This document shows positions 43,901 to 52,491 of a stretch of DNA of 64,000 nucleotides, in pieces. The notes beneath the pieces are model-generated. The model did not search any database, was not told where the DNA came from, and saw only the letters and a program-made list of their open reading frames with translations. The DNA is taken from assembly GCF_900547205.1 (NCBI RefSeq), contig NZ_URFY01000004.1, positions 104,174 to 168,173 of the forward strand, given 5' to 3'. Positions within the stretch are counted from its first letter, which is position 1; the number at the start of each line of letters is the position of its first letter. A program made the position numbers and the translations under genes. This DNA comes from an uncultured Bacteroides sp. Its GTDB lineage: Bacteria > Bacteroidota > Bacteroidia > Bacteroidales > Bacteroidaceae.

Positions 43901-44861
43901 CGTTAACCGTCTGTTCGACTTCAACGAATCCGGTGATAACTGGCATACGAAGTATCAGGCGAAAGCTGTACCGTTCGATTTGATTATCGACCTTAAAACT
44001 GTTAATCAATTAGATAAGTTCCATTACTTGCCACGCACCGATGCTGGTAACGGTACATTGCTGAAAGGTACTGTATCTTACAGCATGGATAAAGAACATT
44101 GGACGGAAGCCGGAGCATTCGACTGGAAGCGCGATGGCGAAGTGAAGGTATTCGATTTCACTGCTCATCCTACTGCACGTTACATCAACCTTGCTATTAC
44201 CGAAGGTGTAGGCAACTACGGTTCGGGTCGCGAACTCTATGTATTCAAGGTGCCTGGAACTGCCAGCTATCTGCAAGGCGATATCAACGACGACGGCAAG
44301 ATAGACCGCAATGACTTAACTTCTTACATGAACTACACTGGTTTGCGTCGTGGAGATTCGGATTATGAAGGTTATATCAGCAAAGGGGATATCAATATGA
44401 ATGACTTGATCGATGCTTATGATATTTCCGTAGTGGCTACCCAGCTTGATGGAGGTATTGGCCGGAAAGATACAGTGAAAGTATCGGGTGCATTGACCAT
44501 CAGCACCCCGAAGAAGATGTATCAGAAGGACGAAATCGTTGAAATTCGTGTGAAAGGTAATGACCTGAAAGCTGTGAACGCATTTAGCTTCGCATTGCCT
44601 TACGATCAGAACGACTATGAGTTTGTAGGTGTAGAACCATTGAATATGAAAGCAATGGAAAACCTGACTTACGACCGTCTGCATACGAATGGAGTGAAAT
44701 CCTTGTATCCTACCTTTGTCAATCTGGGCAAGCAGGAACAACTCGAGGGTTCGGAAGACCTGTTCATCGTGAAGTTGAAAGCGAAACGCAAAGTGAAGTT
44801 TGACTTGACTTTGAAGGATGGAATGTTGGTTGACAAGCAACTCAGGATGCGTCAATTCTAA
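40983..44861 (+). CDS. GH31 glycoside hydrolase with F5/8, FN3, dockerin-like and cohesin-like modules
   Basis: 1292 residues with an N-terminal signal sequence (VVFLILYPLSLLSLQAS). An N-terminal beta-sandwich precedes the GH31 barrel. The nucleophile is Asp430 in VLKTDVAWVGAG and the acid/base Asp482 in IWSGDQTGGQWE. A DUF5110-like beta domain follows (RIYELYPYKHTATLDYDDDG). Then FN3 (about 863-950), an F5/8-type domain (about 955-1095) and a dockerin-like pair of calcium loops (DINDDGKIDRND and DINMNDLIDAYD, about 1100-1157). A cohesin-like C-terminus (VSGALTISTPKKMYQKDEIVEIRVKG, about 1165-1292) ends the protein. GH31 enzymes cleave alpha-glucosides, alpha-xylosides or alpha-galactosides; the insert-rich active site here leaves the specificity open. 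It is cotranscribed or next to the sulfatase. Confidence 0.9.
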   Translation: MKQNILHYLRYLRCTVVFLILYPLSLLSLQASEKTDINEAPAMGVQQTSGILRVEKVNPTTVDVLYTNNQRMTIDFYGDNIFRVFQDNSGGIIRDPEANPEAQILVDQPRRAVSELTIDEKDRTISLATGKVRIELNKQSGLMKVYNLATNVCVIEEAAPVAFGEKEVTVTLKEQPEEYFYGGGVQNGRFSHKGKVIAIENQNSWTDGGVASPNPFYWSTKGYGMMWYTFKKGQYDFGATEKNVVKLSHNSSYLDMFYMVNAGAVALLNDFYQLTGNPVLLPKFGFYEGHLNAYNRDFWKEDEKGILFEDGKRYKESQKDNGGIKESLNGEKNNYQFSARAVIDRYKKHDMPLGWLLPNDGYGAGYGQTETLDGNIANLKSLGDYARKNGVEIGLWTQSDLHPKEGVSALLQRDIVKEVRDAGVRVLKTDVAWVGAGYSFGLNGVADVGHIMPYYGNDARPFIISLDGWAGTQRYAGIWSGDQTGGQWEYIRFHIPTYIGSGLSGQPNICSDMDGIFGGKNEAVNIRDFQWKTFTPMQLNMDGWGTNEKYPHALGEPATSINRMYLKLKSELMPYAYSFAKVAVDGMPLIRAMFLDHPNEYTYGTATQYQFIYGTDFLVAPIYQETKVDKEGNDIRNGIYLPEGSWIDYFSGEVYEGNRILNNFDTPIWKLPVFVKNGAIIPMTNPNNNVSEIDKSLRIYELYPYKHTATLDYDDDGVTEAYRKGESVTTLIESEADAKNRVTITIHPAKGSFDGFVKEKATELRINVTEKPKKLSAKMNNKNVKLTEVGSLDEFLKGENVYWYEEAPNMNKFATKGSEFEKVVITKNPQLRVRLASTDITASPVIVKVEGFRFEPADRYRVTTGTLTAPQNAQVTEENREAYTLQPTWDKVANADFYEIEFNGMLYTTIRDTYLLFEDLAAETPYTFKVRAVNKDGVSDWATINVTTKSNPLEFAIKGIEGEATAASQGGHGVNRLFDFNESGDNWHTKYQAKAVPFDLIIDLKTVNQLDKFHYLPRTDAGNGTLLKGTVSYSMDKEHWTEAGAFDWKRDGEVKVFDFTAHPTARYINLAITEGVGNYGSGRELYVFKVPGTASYLQGDINDDGKIDRNDLTSYMNYTGLRRGDSDYEGYISKGDINMNDLIDAYDISVVATQLDGGIGRKDTVKVSGALTISTPKKMYQKDEIVEIRVKGNDLKAVNAFSFALPYDQNDYEFVGVEPLNMKAMENLTYDRLHTNGVKSLYPTFVNLGKQEQLEGSEDLFIVKLKAKRKVKFDLTLKDGMLVDKQLRMRQF

Positions 44862-44911
44862 AGAAACAACACTTCTTAGTTTATAGCTCCTTTTATTAGG
44901 AGGGTTAGGTT

Positions 44912-44970
44912 AGCAAATAGTAGAGACGGGAGTATGAATCTCCTACTCTACTGTTTGCTTTTCTTTTGTT
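44912..44970 (+). terminator. Terminator of the GH31 gene
   Basis: AGCAAATAGTAGAG (44912-44925) pairs with CTCTACTGTTTGCT (44946-44959) through one G-U pair, with a further GGAG/CTCC pairing inside the loop, followed by TTTTCTTTTG. Confidence 0.8.
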
Positions 44971-45054
44971 CATAAGGTTGATTTAATAGTTTCTTCGGCA
45001 TGATTTATTGACAGCTCCCTATCTGTTAGTTATTTCTTCTTGAGCTATTATAGA

Positions 45055-45142
45055 GATGCACTTGTGTAACAGCTCAGTTGCACAAGTGTAACAGGACGGT
45101 TGCACAAGTGCATTCTGTAGATTGCTCAAGTGTAACAGGGTA
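45055..45142. repeat. Intergenic array of four palindromes at exactly 22-bp step
   Basis: Units carry TGCACTTGTGTAACAG, TGCACAAGTGTAACAG, TGCACAAGTGCATTCTG and TGCTCAAGTGTAACAG. The TGC of successive units begins at 45057, 45079, 45101 and 45123. Each core is an imperfect palindrome TGCAC-AA-GTGCA. The array lies between convergent genes. Confidence 0.85.
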
Positions 45143-45327
45143 ATGACTAAATGAGAAGAGCTTGCAGCAGAGGATAGGTGGAAATATGGAAGTTATGTAT
45201 TGATAAGTAGACTATTACACGTAAAATGCAGTTTTCTCTCAGAAAAAAACAAAAACATGCTATTGCTAAGATGTAAACTTCTCTTAAAATGAGGGTCTTT
45301 TAAGGCGTAAATAGCTGATTATAAGCT

Positions 45328-45385
45328 CTGCCACATTTTTGTATTCCCCCGTATAAAACAAGAAAGAATAACAAAAATGTGGCAG
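45328..45385. repeat. Perfect 15-bp inverted repeat at the 3' end of the DUF2264 gene
   Basis: CTGCCACATTTTTGT (45328-45342) and ACAAAAATGTGGCAG (45371-45385), spacer 28 nt, 18 nt beyond the stop of the DUF2264 gene. It could form a terminator-like hairpin for the minus-strand operon, but there is no U-tract right after the stem. Confidence 0.7.
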
Positions 45386-45402
45386 ACTGTTTATTCCTGA
45401 AA

Positions 45403-46662
45403 TCAATACTCTACCTTATAATCTTTGCGAATACTTTCCCCTTTCCAGGCCTTTTTAGTAGTCCAATCAGCTGGGGCATCCGTCCAGAATGCATTGTCTG
45501 CCGGAAGCCCCAGTGGAAGGAAACTCAATGTAGCCATGTAAAGGCTTCCTGTGGACGTATATACATCGGCAATTTCAGGTTGGTGTCCGTTGAATCCCAG
45601 AACGAGCCATCCGTTAGCGTCAAAGTTCTGATTACCTTCGTACATATTGCGATGCACGGCAGTCAGTGCACAGCGTACTTGTGCAGGAGATATGTGAGCC
45701 GGTAATTTCTCTCGCAAAGCCACGTCTGCCAATGACTGGAAAGCGGCAGTGCGATAAGTCACCGAACGTCCGAAAGCAGGGTAAGTGCCGTCCGGTCCGA
45801 TGATCCGTTCCGAAAATTCGGCATGACGCACCATTCTCCGCATTGCCTCGTCACAGTCTTTCTGGCTTGCCCACTTTTTCGGTTGCAGTGTCTCTAGCAT
45901 TTCCACCAGCATGGGGTGCATCACGTAGGCATTGTAGTAATCCATGCTGAATTTACTTCCGTCGCTGTACCAGCCATCGCCCACGTACCATTCTTTTATC
46001 TTATTCTTAGCGATATTGATGCGGAATGGGTCTGATTGTTCGCCTTGTTGTAGAAGGAAGGCTTCGGTCAATCCTGTGAATAACAGCCAATTATTATAAG
46101 CTCCGGTACGGTTGCGCAAACTCTTGAAGGCTTCGATATAGCATTTTTGTGTTTCTTTGTCCAACGGTTGCCATAGAGCTTCGGGAGCACGCAGAAAAGC
46201 GTGTACAAGATAAGCCGCGTCTACGATGGGTTGCGCATACTGCGTAAAATTCAGTTTGTCCGGCGAAGCGGGATCGACCGCATTCTTTAGCCCTTTCAGC
46301 ACTTCTTCACGCATTTGTTTGCGCAATTTTCCCTCTTCCGTATCGTCGTCGGGCAAAGCTAGCCAGGGAGCAACCCCAGCCAATGTACGTCCTACAGCTT
46401 CCAGATAACTCATCTTGTCCGCTCCCCCACCATAACGAGGAGCGGTTTCCAACGGCATATTTTTGCGTAAAGTCTCTTCCGACAGGTTATGGATAACCGG
46501 ATAGGAGATTTTCCACAGATACTTCACCCACAACGCACGGTCTTCGGCTCCGGTCGTTTGCGTGTTTTCCACTTTCACCGTTTTCTTTTTCTTTGCATGG
46601 ATATCCGGTGTGGAAACTGCCAGTATCATTAATAGCAAAACAAGGAAATTCAACTTCTTCAT
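45403..46662 (-). CDS. DUF2264 family protein (putative GH154-type uronidase)
   Basis: 419 residues; signal peptide MKKLNFLVLLLMILAVSTPDIHA. An (alpha/alpha) barrel-like pattern: RALWVKYLWKISYPVIHNLSEETL, APRYGGGADKMSYLEAVGRTLAGVAPWL, NNWLLFTGLTEAFLL, WYVGDGWYSDGSKFSMDYYNAYVMHPML and GPDGTYPAFGRSVTYRTAAFQSLAD. This is DUF2264; from memory, members have been assigned to CAZy GH154 as beta-glucuronidases. It is the last gene of the SusC-led operon, 14 nt after GH88, and together they fit removal of uronic acids. The activity is inferred. Confidence 0.85.
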   Translation of the reverse strand: MKKLNFLVLLLMILAVSTPDIHAKKKKTVKVENTQTTGAEDRALWVKYLWKISYPVIHNLSEETLRKNMPLETAPRYGGGADKMSYLEAVGRTLAGVAPWLALPDDDTEEGKLRKQMREEVLKGLKNAVDPASPDKLNFTQYAQPIVDAAYLVHAFLRAPEALWQPLDKETQKCYIEAFKSLRNRTGAYNNWLLFTGLTEAFLLQQGEQSDPFRINIAKNKIKEWYVGDGWYSDGSKFSMDYYNAYVMHPMLVEMLETLQPKKWASQKDCDEAMRRMVRHAEFSERIIGPDGTYPAFGRSVTYRTAAFQSLADVALREKLPAHISPAQVRCALTAVHRNMYEGNQNFDANGWLVLGFNGHQPEIADVYTSTGSLYMATLSFLPLGLPADNAFWTDAPADWTTKKAWKGESIRKDYKVEY

Positions 46663-46676
46663 ATGGTTCTTCTTTT

Positions 46677-47945
46677 TCAGTTCTCAAACAAAGATAGGTT
46701 ATTTAGCAATCGGTCGTAGCGGTAGAGCGCTTCCGTGAAATAATAATCTGCATACGTCAACGGAACGTCAATCTCCGAGTTGTGAGGAATGGAACCTACG
46801 CAATGCATAAGTATGAAGTTTCCGTTGGCACCTTCTTTTGCACGGTAGGCGGGACTTCCCAACGAATGTAATATCTCTTTGGCAATTGCCAGATATTGCT
46901 CTCCTTTCTTTCCTTTGGTGTAAGTGCTCAATTCCAGTAGGGCGGAGGCAACGGTGGCTGCTGCCGAAGCATCACGATAGTTAGCAACTATTTTATTAGC
47001 GTTGGAGCGGATGCCCGGTGTATATCCGTTCTGATAGGCGTTGAAATCCCAGTAGGCTACCTTATCGGAAGGAAGGTTGGGATGATTGATGTAGAAATCA
47101 GCCATCTTTTGGGCAGTTTTCAGGAAACGCGGGTCTTTAGTTTCGCGATATACCATCGTAAAGCCATAGATGCCCCATGCCTGACCTCTGGACCATGCAG
47201 AGTTGTCCGAATATCCTTGTGATGTTTCACCCTTGATAGGTTTACCCGTTGCTTTATCGTAATATACGATATGATAGCAACTGTAATCGTTGCGCACTTG
47301 GTTCTCCATCGTTTTCTCGGCATGGGATATGGCAATCTTTCGGAACGTATCATCACCTGTCTTTTTGGAAGCGAAGAAGAGCAGTTCCAGATTCATCATG
47401 TTGTCGATGATGACCGGATAGTCATAAACCTTATCTCCATGCCACGAACGGAAGCCGTTCCATGACTGTATCGTACCCGACTTCTCGTGAAAACGTGTAC
47501 ACAACGAACGGGCAGACTCCACGAGAATATCGTCGTACGTCTTGTCCGGAGCAAAGCGGTTGGCGTTTCCATAGCTGCAATACATCATGAAGCCAATGTC
47601 ATGATTGTCGGTGAAAGTCTTTACCGGTTCCATCTTCTTGGTATACACCAGTGCCGAGTCCTGCAAAGCCTTGTTGTCCGTGTACTGGGAAACATACCAC
47701 AGTGTACCCGGAAAGAATCCTGCGGTCCACAGATATACGCTTCCTTTGGAAGGAGTACCGTTCTTTGATAAACTGTGCGGCATCACCGCCTTTCCTTTAC
47801 TGGGTGTCTGTAACATCAATCCGCATTGTTTTGCTGCGAATTCCATGTTTTCTTTAATGAAAGTTTTCTCTGTCTCCTGTCCTTGAACGTGGCCTGACAC
47901 ACAAACAGACAGGAGAGTTGCTACTAAATAGGTTTTAATCTTCAT
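46677..47945 (-). CDS. GH88 unsaturated glucuronyl hydrolase
   Basis: 422 residues; signal peptide ends VSGHVQGQ. The family removes 4,5-unsaturated uronic acids left by polysaccharide lyases, by a hydration mechanism. The two essential Asp residues are visible: Asp116 in TFTDNHDIGFMMYCSYG and Asp181 in YPVIIDNMMNLELLFFAS. Also WSRGQAWGIYGFTMVYRETKD and PLTYADYYFTEALYRYDRL. Its presence implies a lyase in the same system; the heparinase-like half of the protein at 57489-61487 is the obvious candidate. It starts 21 nt after the M60 peptidase gene. Confidence 0.93.
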   Translation of the reverse strand: MKIKTYLVATLLSVCVSGHVQGQETEKTFIKENMEFAAKQCGLMLQTPSKGKAVMPHSLSKNGTPSKGSVYLWTAGFFPGTLWYVSQYTDNKALQDSALVYTKKMEPVKTFTDNHDIGFMMYCSYGNANRFAPDKTYDDILVESARSLCTRFHEKSGTIQSWNGFRSWHGDKVYDYPVIIDNMMNLELLFFASKKTGDDTFRKIAISHAEKTMENQVRNDYSCYHIVYYDKATGKPIKGETSQGYSDNSAWSRGQAWGIYGFTMVYRETKDPRFLKTAQKMADFYINHPNLPSDKVAYWDFNAYQNGYTPGIRSNANKIVANYRDASAAATVASALLELSTYTKGKKGEQYLAIAKEILHSLGSPAYRAKEGANGNFILMHCVGSIPHNSEIDVPLTYADYYFTEALYRYDRLLNNLSLFEN

Positions 47946-47966
47946 GTATCAACACTTTTTATTTTA

Positions 47967-50522
47967 TTAATTCATCGGAACCACTTTCGATTCTCCTGTG
48001 GCAGATATCGCACGCACTTCGATACTAGTGGGCAATACCGCTAGACTCATGGTGAATGCGGCTTCCGTACCGATATATACCAGCTTGGAAGTGCTCTTGT
48101 CGTACACCTCGAAGGCTACCGCATTACTAAATCCGCTGACGGAGATGAGTTTCGTTTCTCTATCAAATGTAGCGTTGCCACTTGTTCCCATTGATAAATT
48201 GTTTTTGAAGATATGTTCATTCTTCTCTGTGATGTACCAGAAAGCATGGGCGGGTTTCGGCAAGTTGAGTTCTGTAATCCGTTTCTTGGCAGCCGCCAGT
48301 TCCGTATCACCGATTTTGAATATGCCTTTATTGCCGTAGTCGGTAATTTCCGTATTCACTTTGCGCAGGAATCCCCATTTTTCAAAGAACTCCGTCAAGT
48401 CCATACCGGATATTTTGCTGCAAATATACGGAAACTCTACTTGATACTCCCAAGCCTGTTTCCCTGTCACAGTGTTATTGCGTATAGATTCATAAACATC
48501 TGCATAGAACTCTTCTTTGCCCGATACATAAGCCATGTATAATTGCAATTGCCAGAACGGAACCAACTGACAGAAAACGTCTACTGCTCCTTTGCCATCT
48601 ACCTTACCTACTTGGATATGCGGTGTTCCGGTGAATGCCGTAGTCATGGCATTGGGATAGTAACCTTTCAGCCACAAACGAGAATCACCGCTATTGATGC
48701 GCTGCATATACATAGAGTGAATATTGTTGGTAACTTCGGTCATACCTATCCATTTCAGTCCCGGACGGGTTTGATTACTATGTCCCACTTCATGCGACGG
48801 TCCCCAGCAATCGGCTTTTAACTGTGATAAACTGCAAAGCCCGCTTATTGTACCTTCACTATATCCGGTGTGGTAGCTTGTGGAATACATATAAGAATCA
48901 TTATACATCACACTGAAAAGCATACGGTTCTTGAACATCTTATCATATTTCACCAATCCCATCAGTACTTGTTCGTTGTACACCAAGTCGTCATAGAATT
49001 TAATCCATTCCATCGGACTCTCTACTTGTTTCAGGTTTTTCACGGGGAATATGATGTGTGCATACTTACCCACTACATCCAGACATCCCACCGATGCATT
49101 CGACAATAAACTGTTCCAGCTCTCCATCGTGCTGTTTTCTTTCTCCGTATCGAAGTAGCCATTTACTTTTCCTGCCGTGAAGTGCATCTTTACAGGTTGC
49201 GCAGTTGCATAGTCCTCTGTATGATAAGCCACATAGAGTAAACCTTTCTGTTCCATTTTGATTACGTTTGTTCCCGGCCTCAACGAGTATGTTTTACGAG
49301 TTCCAAACCCATCCTTGCCCGGAGTATCAAAGTCTATCAACATCAACGAAAGTTCTTGGTCGTGCATATCACCCACCATTACTACCATCTGTTCGTTTGC
49401 CGCTACTGAAATTCCTGTAGGATTATCCAGTAGACTATACTGCGAAGTTTTATTTTGTTGAGCGTCCTTGTCCGGATGTCTCCATGCCTTAAACTCCGCA
49501 ATTCGGTAGTCAGTCTCGTAGCAATCATAGTACATATACAAAGCAATGTTTCTGAAAAAAGGATAGGGACACGCTTCGATATCTTCCAGTGTAATGCCAT
49601 CTTTCAGTCTACTGCAAAGTTCATCGGCAAACAACGTAGAGGTATCAAAGACCTGTGAGCTTTTTCCGTAAAGTTCGATTTCCTGGAAGGCTACATACAT
49701 ATCTTTCTCAGTTGCTGTATGGATGAGTATCTTCACCGTATGAGGATGCTTCACCGATTGATTGAAATAGATAGTCTTCACCTTGTTGTCACTCTCCACA
49801 CAATCGTACTTCTCTTTCACCAAAATGAATTTCTCCGGTTCTTCTGTTGTGGAGACATATACATCAATCACTCCTACCCGACCGTTCCGGTAACTTACAC
49901 GCGGATAGAATATCATATAGTCAATCTGGTCGTCCTCGCCGGAAAGGAAGAGTTTCAATTCATGGGGGAATTTATCTTTTCTTTCATTTACGGTGCCATA
50001 TCCCGCCCATTTTGTATTCCATGGAGTCACAAACAGTTTGCTGTCGTTTTTCACTCCGTCATAAATCGGTTCAGTCCCTTTGACATGTTCATTTGGTCCG
50101 TCGGAATTTGACCCGTGCTTTGACCATGCACTTTTAATTACTAACTGTTTGTCCGTCATATCAGCCAATCCGGTCTTATCCTTATCGGCTACATACGTTT
50201 TCAGTCCGTTCTGCACTACTTTGACCATTTTCCCCGAACCGTTCAGGTTTATTTCTCCCGTACGTCCTGATTTGGAGTAATATTTTGCTATTTCAAACTT
50301 GAACAGGTGGTGTCCATTATTGAATATATGTTCTTTCATTGTTATCCATTCCGGATAAACGGGGTTCAATTCTTGTGCAGCTTCAGCGCTAAATTCCACT
50401 GTTCCGCCTTCTGCCTCCAGTGTGAAGGCTGTTTTGTACAGCCACACACTATCATCGTCATCCTTGCACCCGACAAAGAATAATACACTTAGTAGTAGAG
50501 GTAATAAATATCGTATATTCAT
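47967..50522 (-). CDS. M60-family metallopeptidase lipoprotein with BACON-like N-terminus
   Basis: 851 residues; lipobox VLFFVGCKDDDD, so surface-anchored. A BACON-like domain lies near 25-110 (FTLEAEGGTVEFSAEAAQ to VVQNG). A carbohydrate-binding-like beta-sandwich with discoidin features is near 120-290 (AWSKHGSNSDGPNEHVKG, VKTIYFNQSVKHPHTVKILIHTATEKDMYVAFQEIELYG). The M60 (enhancin-like) peptidase follows: zinc ligands His577 and His581 in HEVGH, catalytic Glu578, and Glu596 in IGMTEVTNN. M60 enzymes of gut Bacteroides cleave mucin-type O-glycosylated proteins. Third gene after susC and susD. A second M60 gene starts the divergent operon at 55940. Confidence 0.92.
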   Translation of the reverse strand: MNIRYLLPLLLSVLFFVGCKDDDDSVWLYKTAFTLEAEGGTVEFSAEAAQELNPVYPEWITMKEHIFNNGHHLFKFEIAKYYSKSGRTGEINLNGSGKMVKVVQNGLKTYVADKDKTGLADMTDKQLVIKSAWSKHGSNSDGPNEHVKGTEPIYDGVKNDSKLFVTPWNTKWAGYGTVNERKDKFPHELKLFLSGEDDQIDYMIFYPRVSYRNGRVGVIDVYVSTTEEPEKFILVKEKYDCVESDNKVKTIYFNQSVKHPHTVKILIHTATEKDMYVAFQEIELYGKSSQVFDTSTLFADELCSRLKDGITLEDIEACPYPFFRNIALYMYYDCYETDYRIAEFKAWRHPDKDAQQNKTSQYSLLDNPTGISVAANEQMVVMVGDMHDQELSLMLIDFDTPGKDGFGTRKTYSLRPGTNVIKMEQKGLLYVAYHTEDYATAQPVKMHFTAGKVNGYFDTEKENSTMESWNSLLSNASVGCLDVVGKYAHIIFPVKNLKQVESPMEWIKFYDDLVYNEQVLMGLVKYDKMFKNRMLFSVMYNDSYMYSTSYHTGYSEGTISGLCSLSQLKADCWGPSHEVGHSNQTRPGLKWIGMTEVTNNIHSMYMQRINSGDSRLWLKGYYPNAMTTAFTGTPHIQVGKVDGKGAVDVFCQLVPFWQLQLYMAYVSGKEEFYADVYESIRNNTVTGKQAWEYQVEFPYICSKISGMDLTEFFEKWGFLRKVNTEITDYGNKGIFKIGDTELAAAKKRITELNLPKPAHAFWYITEKNEHIFKNNLSMGTSGNATFDRETKLISVSGFSNAVAFEVYDKSTSKLVYIGTEAAFTMSLAVLPTSIEVRAISATGESKVVPMN

Positions 50523-50558
50523 GGTTATTCATTCTTTAACTATTTACAAATCAATTTC

Positions 50559-52481
50559 TTAATTGTAGAAAGGATTCTGTATCACTTGCGGTGTCTTCTG
50601 CGTTTCATCATAAGGAATCGGCATCAGATACTGTCCCCTGTGGAACCTTCTCAATAAGTCCAGCTCCACTACTTTCAGGAAGTCTTCGTCCGTTTCGCCT
50701 AACGTGTTCAGTCCTTTCACGGGAACTCCCAAGAACTGTTCTGCAATTTTCCAGCGGCGGATATCATAGAACTGGTGTCCTTCCAAATAGAGTTCCAACA
50801 TACGTTCGCGACGTACTATTTCCATCAGATTCTCCTTATTCTCGTAATATTTCGGCTGTGTAGAGTAGTTATCCCAAGCCTCTTTTACACCTGGTATGCC
50901 GGCACGCGTACGTACTATGTCCAGATTGTCAATACATTTGTCCGTTTCGCCCAGTGCTGCATAGGCTTCCGCTAGGTTGAGGTAAAGTTCTGCCATGCGG
51001 AAGAGCGGTAGCGGATATTCAACTACACCGGTAGTGAAAGACGGTGGAAGAAGTTTCTTATTGTTGTATCCGGTCACAGAATAGTTCAATGTCTGCGGAG
51101 CACCTCCTTCATTCTTCCGTCCTTGCGGTTTGCCGAATCGCAAATCCAATACCACTGCCCTGTCGCCGTTGCTCTTTCCCGGAGTGGCGCCGTTGTACTG
51201 TCCTATTTCGTAATAACCACCTTGGAAACCTACATTGGCATAGAAACGGGGTTCTCTATCGCAGTGCAACCGCAGCGTTTTCATTCCTGAGTTATCGGCA
51301 GTATAGCCGTTTCCATCCACATCATCCGGTATGGACACGATAGCATAAGGATCGCCATAATTCTCATCATATTCCACCGGAAGTCCGTTATTTGTATAAA
51401 AACGTTCAACGGATTGGAAGGTAGGAGTGATACATCCCGACACATCACCGACATATCCTTTAGTCTGTTTCACCACCGTACGGCGTTGAATGCCATATTG
51501 ACCCTCTTTGCGGGTGTCGCACCAGATAACTTCCGGATTATCACCACCTTTGGTGTCGAGCACACAATAACGAACCCGGCGCTCCGCCTTATTTCCAGCA
51601 AATCCCGGCTTGTTGCCACTGGGCTCTCCCGCTTCGGCATCACCATAGAGATGAAAACCGGCATTATCCATCTCTTTGATAGCTTGCTCCGTCACCTCCA
51701 CTACTTTCTTCCATTTGTCCTCACTATATTGCTGTGAAATCAAGTTTCTTCCGTCAATTGGACTTTTAAAGTCAGCATACCAGTCGTTTCCGTTAAAGAG
51801 TGGTGAAGCGGCGTACAAATGCATACGGGAGCGTAATGCCAATGCCGTATAGTAAGTGATACGTCCGTATTCATCTCCGGGATGCTCCTTTGCCAATCCG
51901 GGAAGTGCTTTTTCTATCTGCCCATCGATGAAAGCCACCACTTCGTCATAAGAGCTGCGTTCGGGATAATCGTCAAGTGGTGTATCCAAATCAAACGCTT
52001 GGCGTAGAATCATTGTCGGACCGTAGGTGCGAAGAGAAATGAAGTGATAGTAGCCAATCAGATATTCGGCTTCCGCCCTGTAATGTTTCAATTCCTCCGC
52101 ACTCAGTTCCGGCATTTCTTTCATTTTATCCATCGCCTCAAGGAAACGGTAACACTGCCCTATGCCGTCCCACACCCGTTGCCAGGTATTAGAAGTCATG
52201 CCAAGATTGGTGGGACCATAATCCCCCTCATTAAAAGTAGAGAATGCCTCTTTGCGGAAATAGGATATTTCTTCACCGCAAATCATATCATAAGACTCTG
52301 TTAGAACCTGCCGGGTAGTAGGCAAGTAAGAGTAGCAGGAAGCCAGAAATTCTTTCACGCGTCCGGGAGTGGAATAAGTATCTTCCTCTTTAGTTCTCTC
52401 TTCCGGAACAATGTCCAGATAATTGCACGAAGAGCACAACATCAATGCCATTAGCCCGATATATATATAGTTCTTTTTCAT
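50559..52481 (-). CDS. SusD/RagB-like lipoprotein of the divergent host-glycan locus
   Basis: 640 residues; lipobox LMLCSSCNYLDIVPEERTKEED. SusD motifs: RAEAEYLIGYYHFISLRTYGPTMI, LALRSRMHLYAASPLFNGNDW, FRMAELYLNLAEAYAALGETDKC, RRERMLELYLEGHQFYDIRRWK. Pairs with the SusC whose stop lies 10 nt upstream. Larger than most SusD proteins because of inserted loops (VGDVSGCITPTFQ region). Confidence 0.93.
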   Translation of the reverse strand: MKKNYIYIGLMALMLCSSCNYLDIVPEERTKEEDTYSTPGRVKEFLASCYSYLPTTRQVLTESYDMICGEEISYFRKEAFSTFNEGDYGPTNLGMTSNTWQRVWDGIGQCYRFLEAMDKMKEMPELSAEELKHYRAEAEYLIGYYHFISLRTYGPTMILRQAFDLDTPLDDYPERSSYDEVVAFIDGQIEKALPGLAKEHPGDEYGRITYYTALALRSRMHLYAASPLFNGNDWYADFKSPIDGRNLISQQYSEDKWKKVVEVTEQAIKEMDNAGFHLYGDAEAGEPSGNKPGFAGNKAERRVRYCVLDTKGGDNPEVIWCDTRKEGQYGIQRRTVVKQTKGYVGDVSGCITPTFQSVERFYTNNGLPVEYDENYGDPYAIVSIPDDVDGNGYTADNSGMKTLRLHCDREPRFYANVGFQGGYYEIGQYNGATPGKSNGDRAVVLDLRFGKPQGRKNEGGAPQTLNYSVTGYNNKKLLPPSFTTGVVEYPLPLFRMAELYLNLAEAYAALGETDKCIDNLDIVRTRAGIPGVKEAWDNYSTQPKYYENKENLMEIVRRERMLELYLEGHQFYDIRRWKIAEQFLGVPVKGLNTLGETDEDFLKVVELDLLRRFHRGQYLMPIPYDETQKTPQVIQNPFYN

Positions 52482-52491
52482 TGTATCGCTG

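Larger units (their letters stand above)
44862..45402. other. Convergent intergenic region with terminator, array and inverted repeat
   Basis: No gene is supported. In order: a terminator (44912-44970), a 22-bp-step palindromic array (45055-45142), an AT-rich unremarkable stretch, and a perfect 15-bp inverted repeat (45328-45385). Confidence 0.7.
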
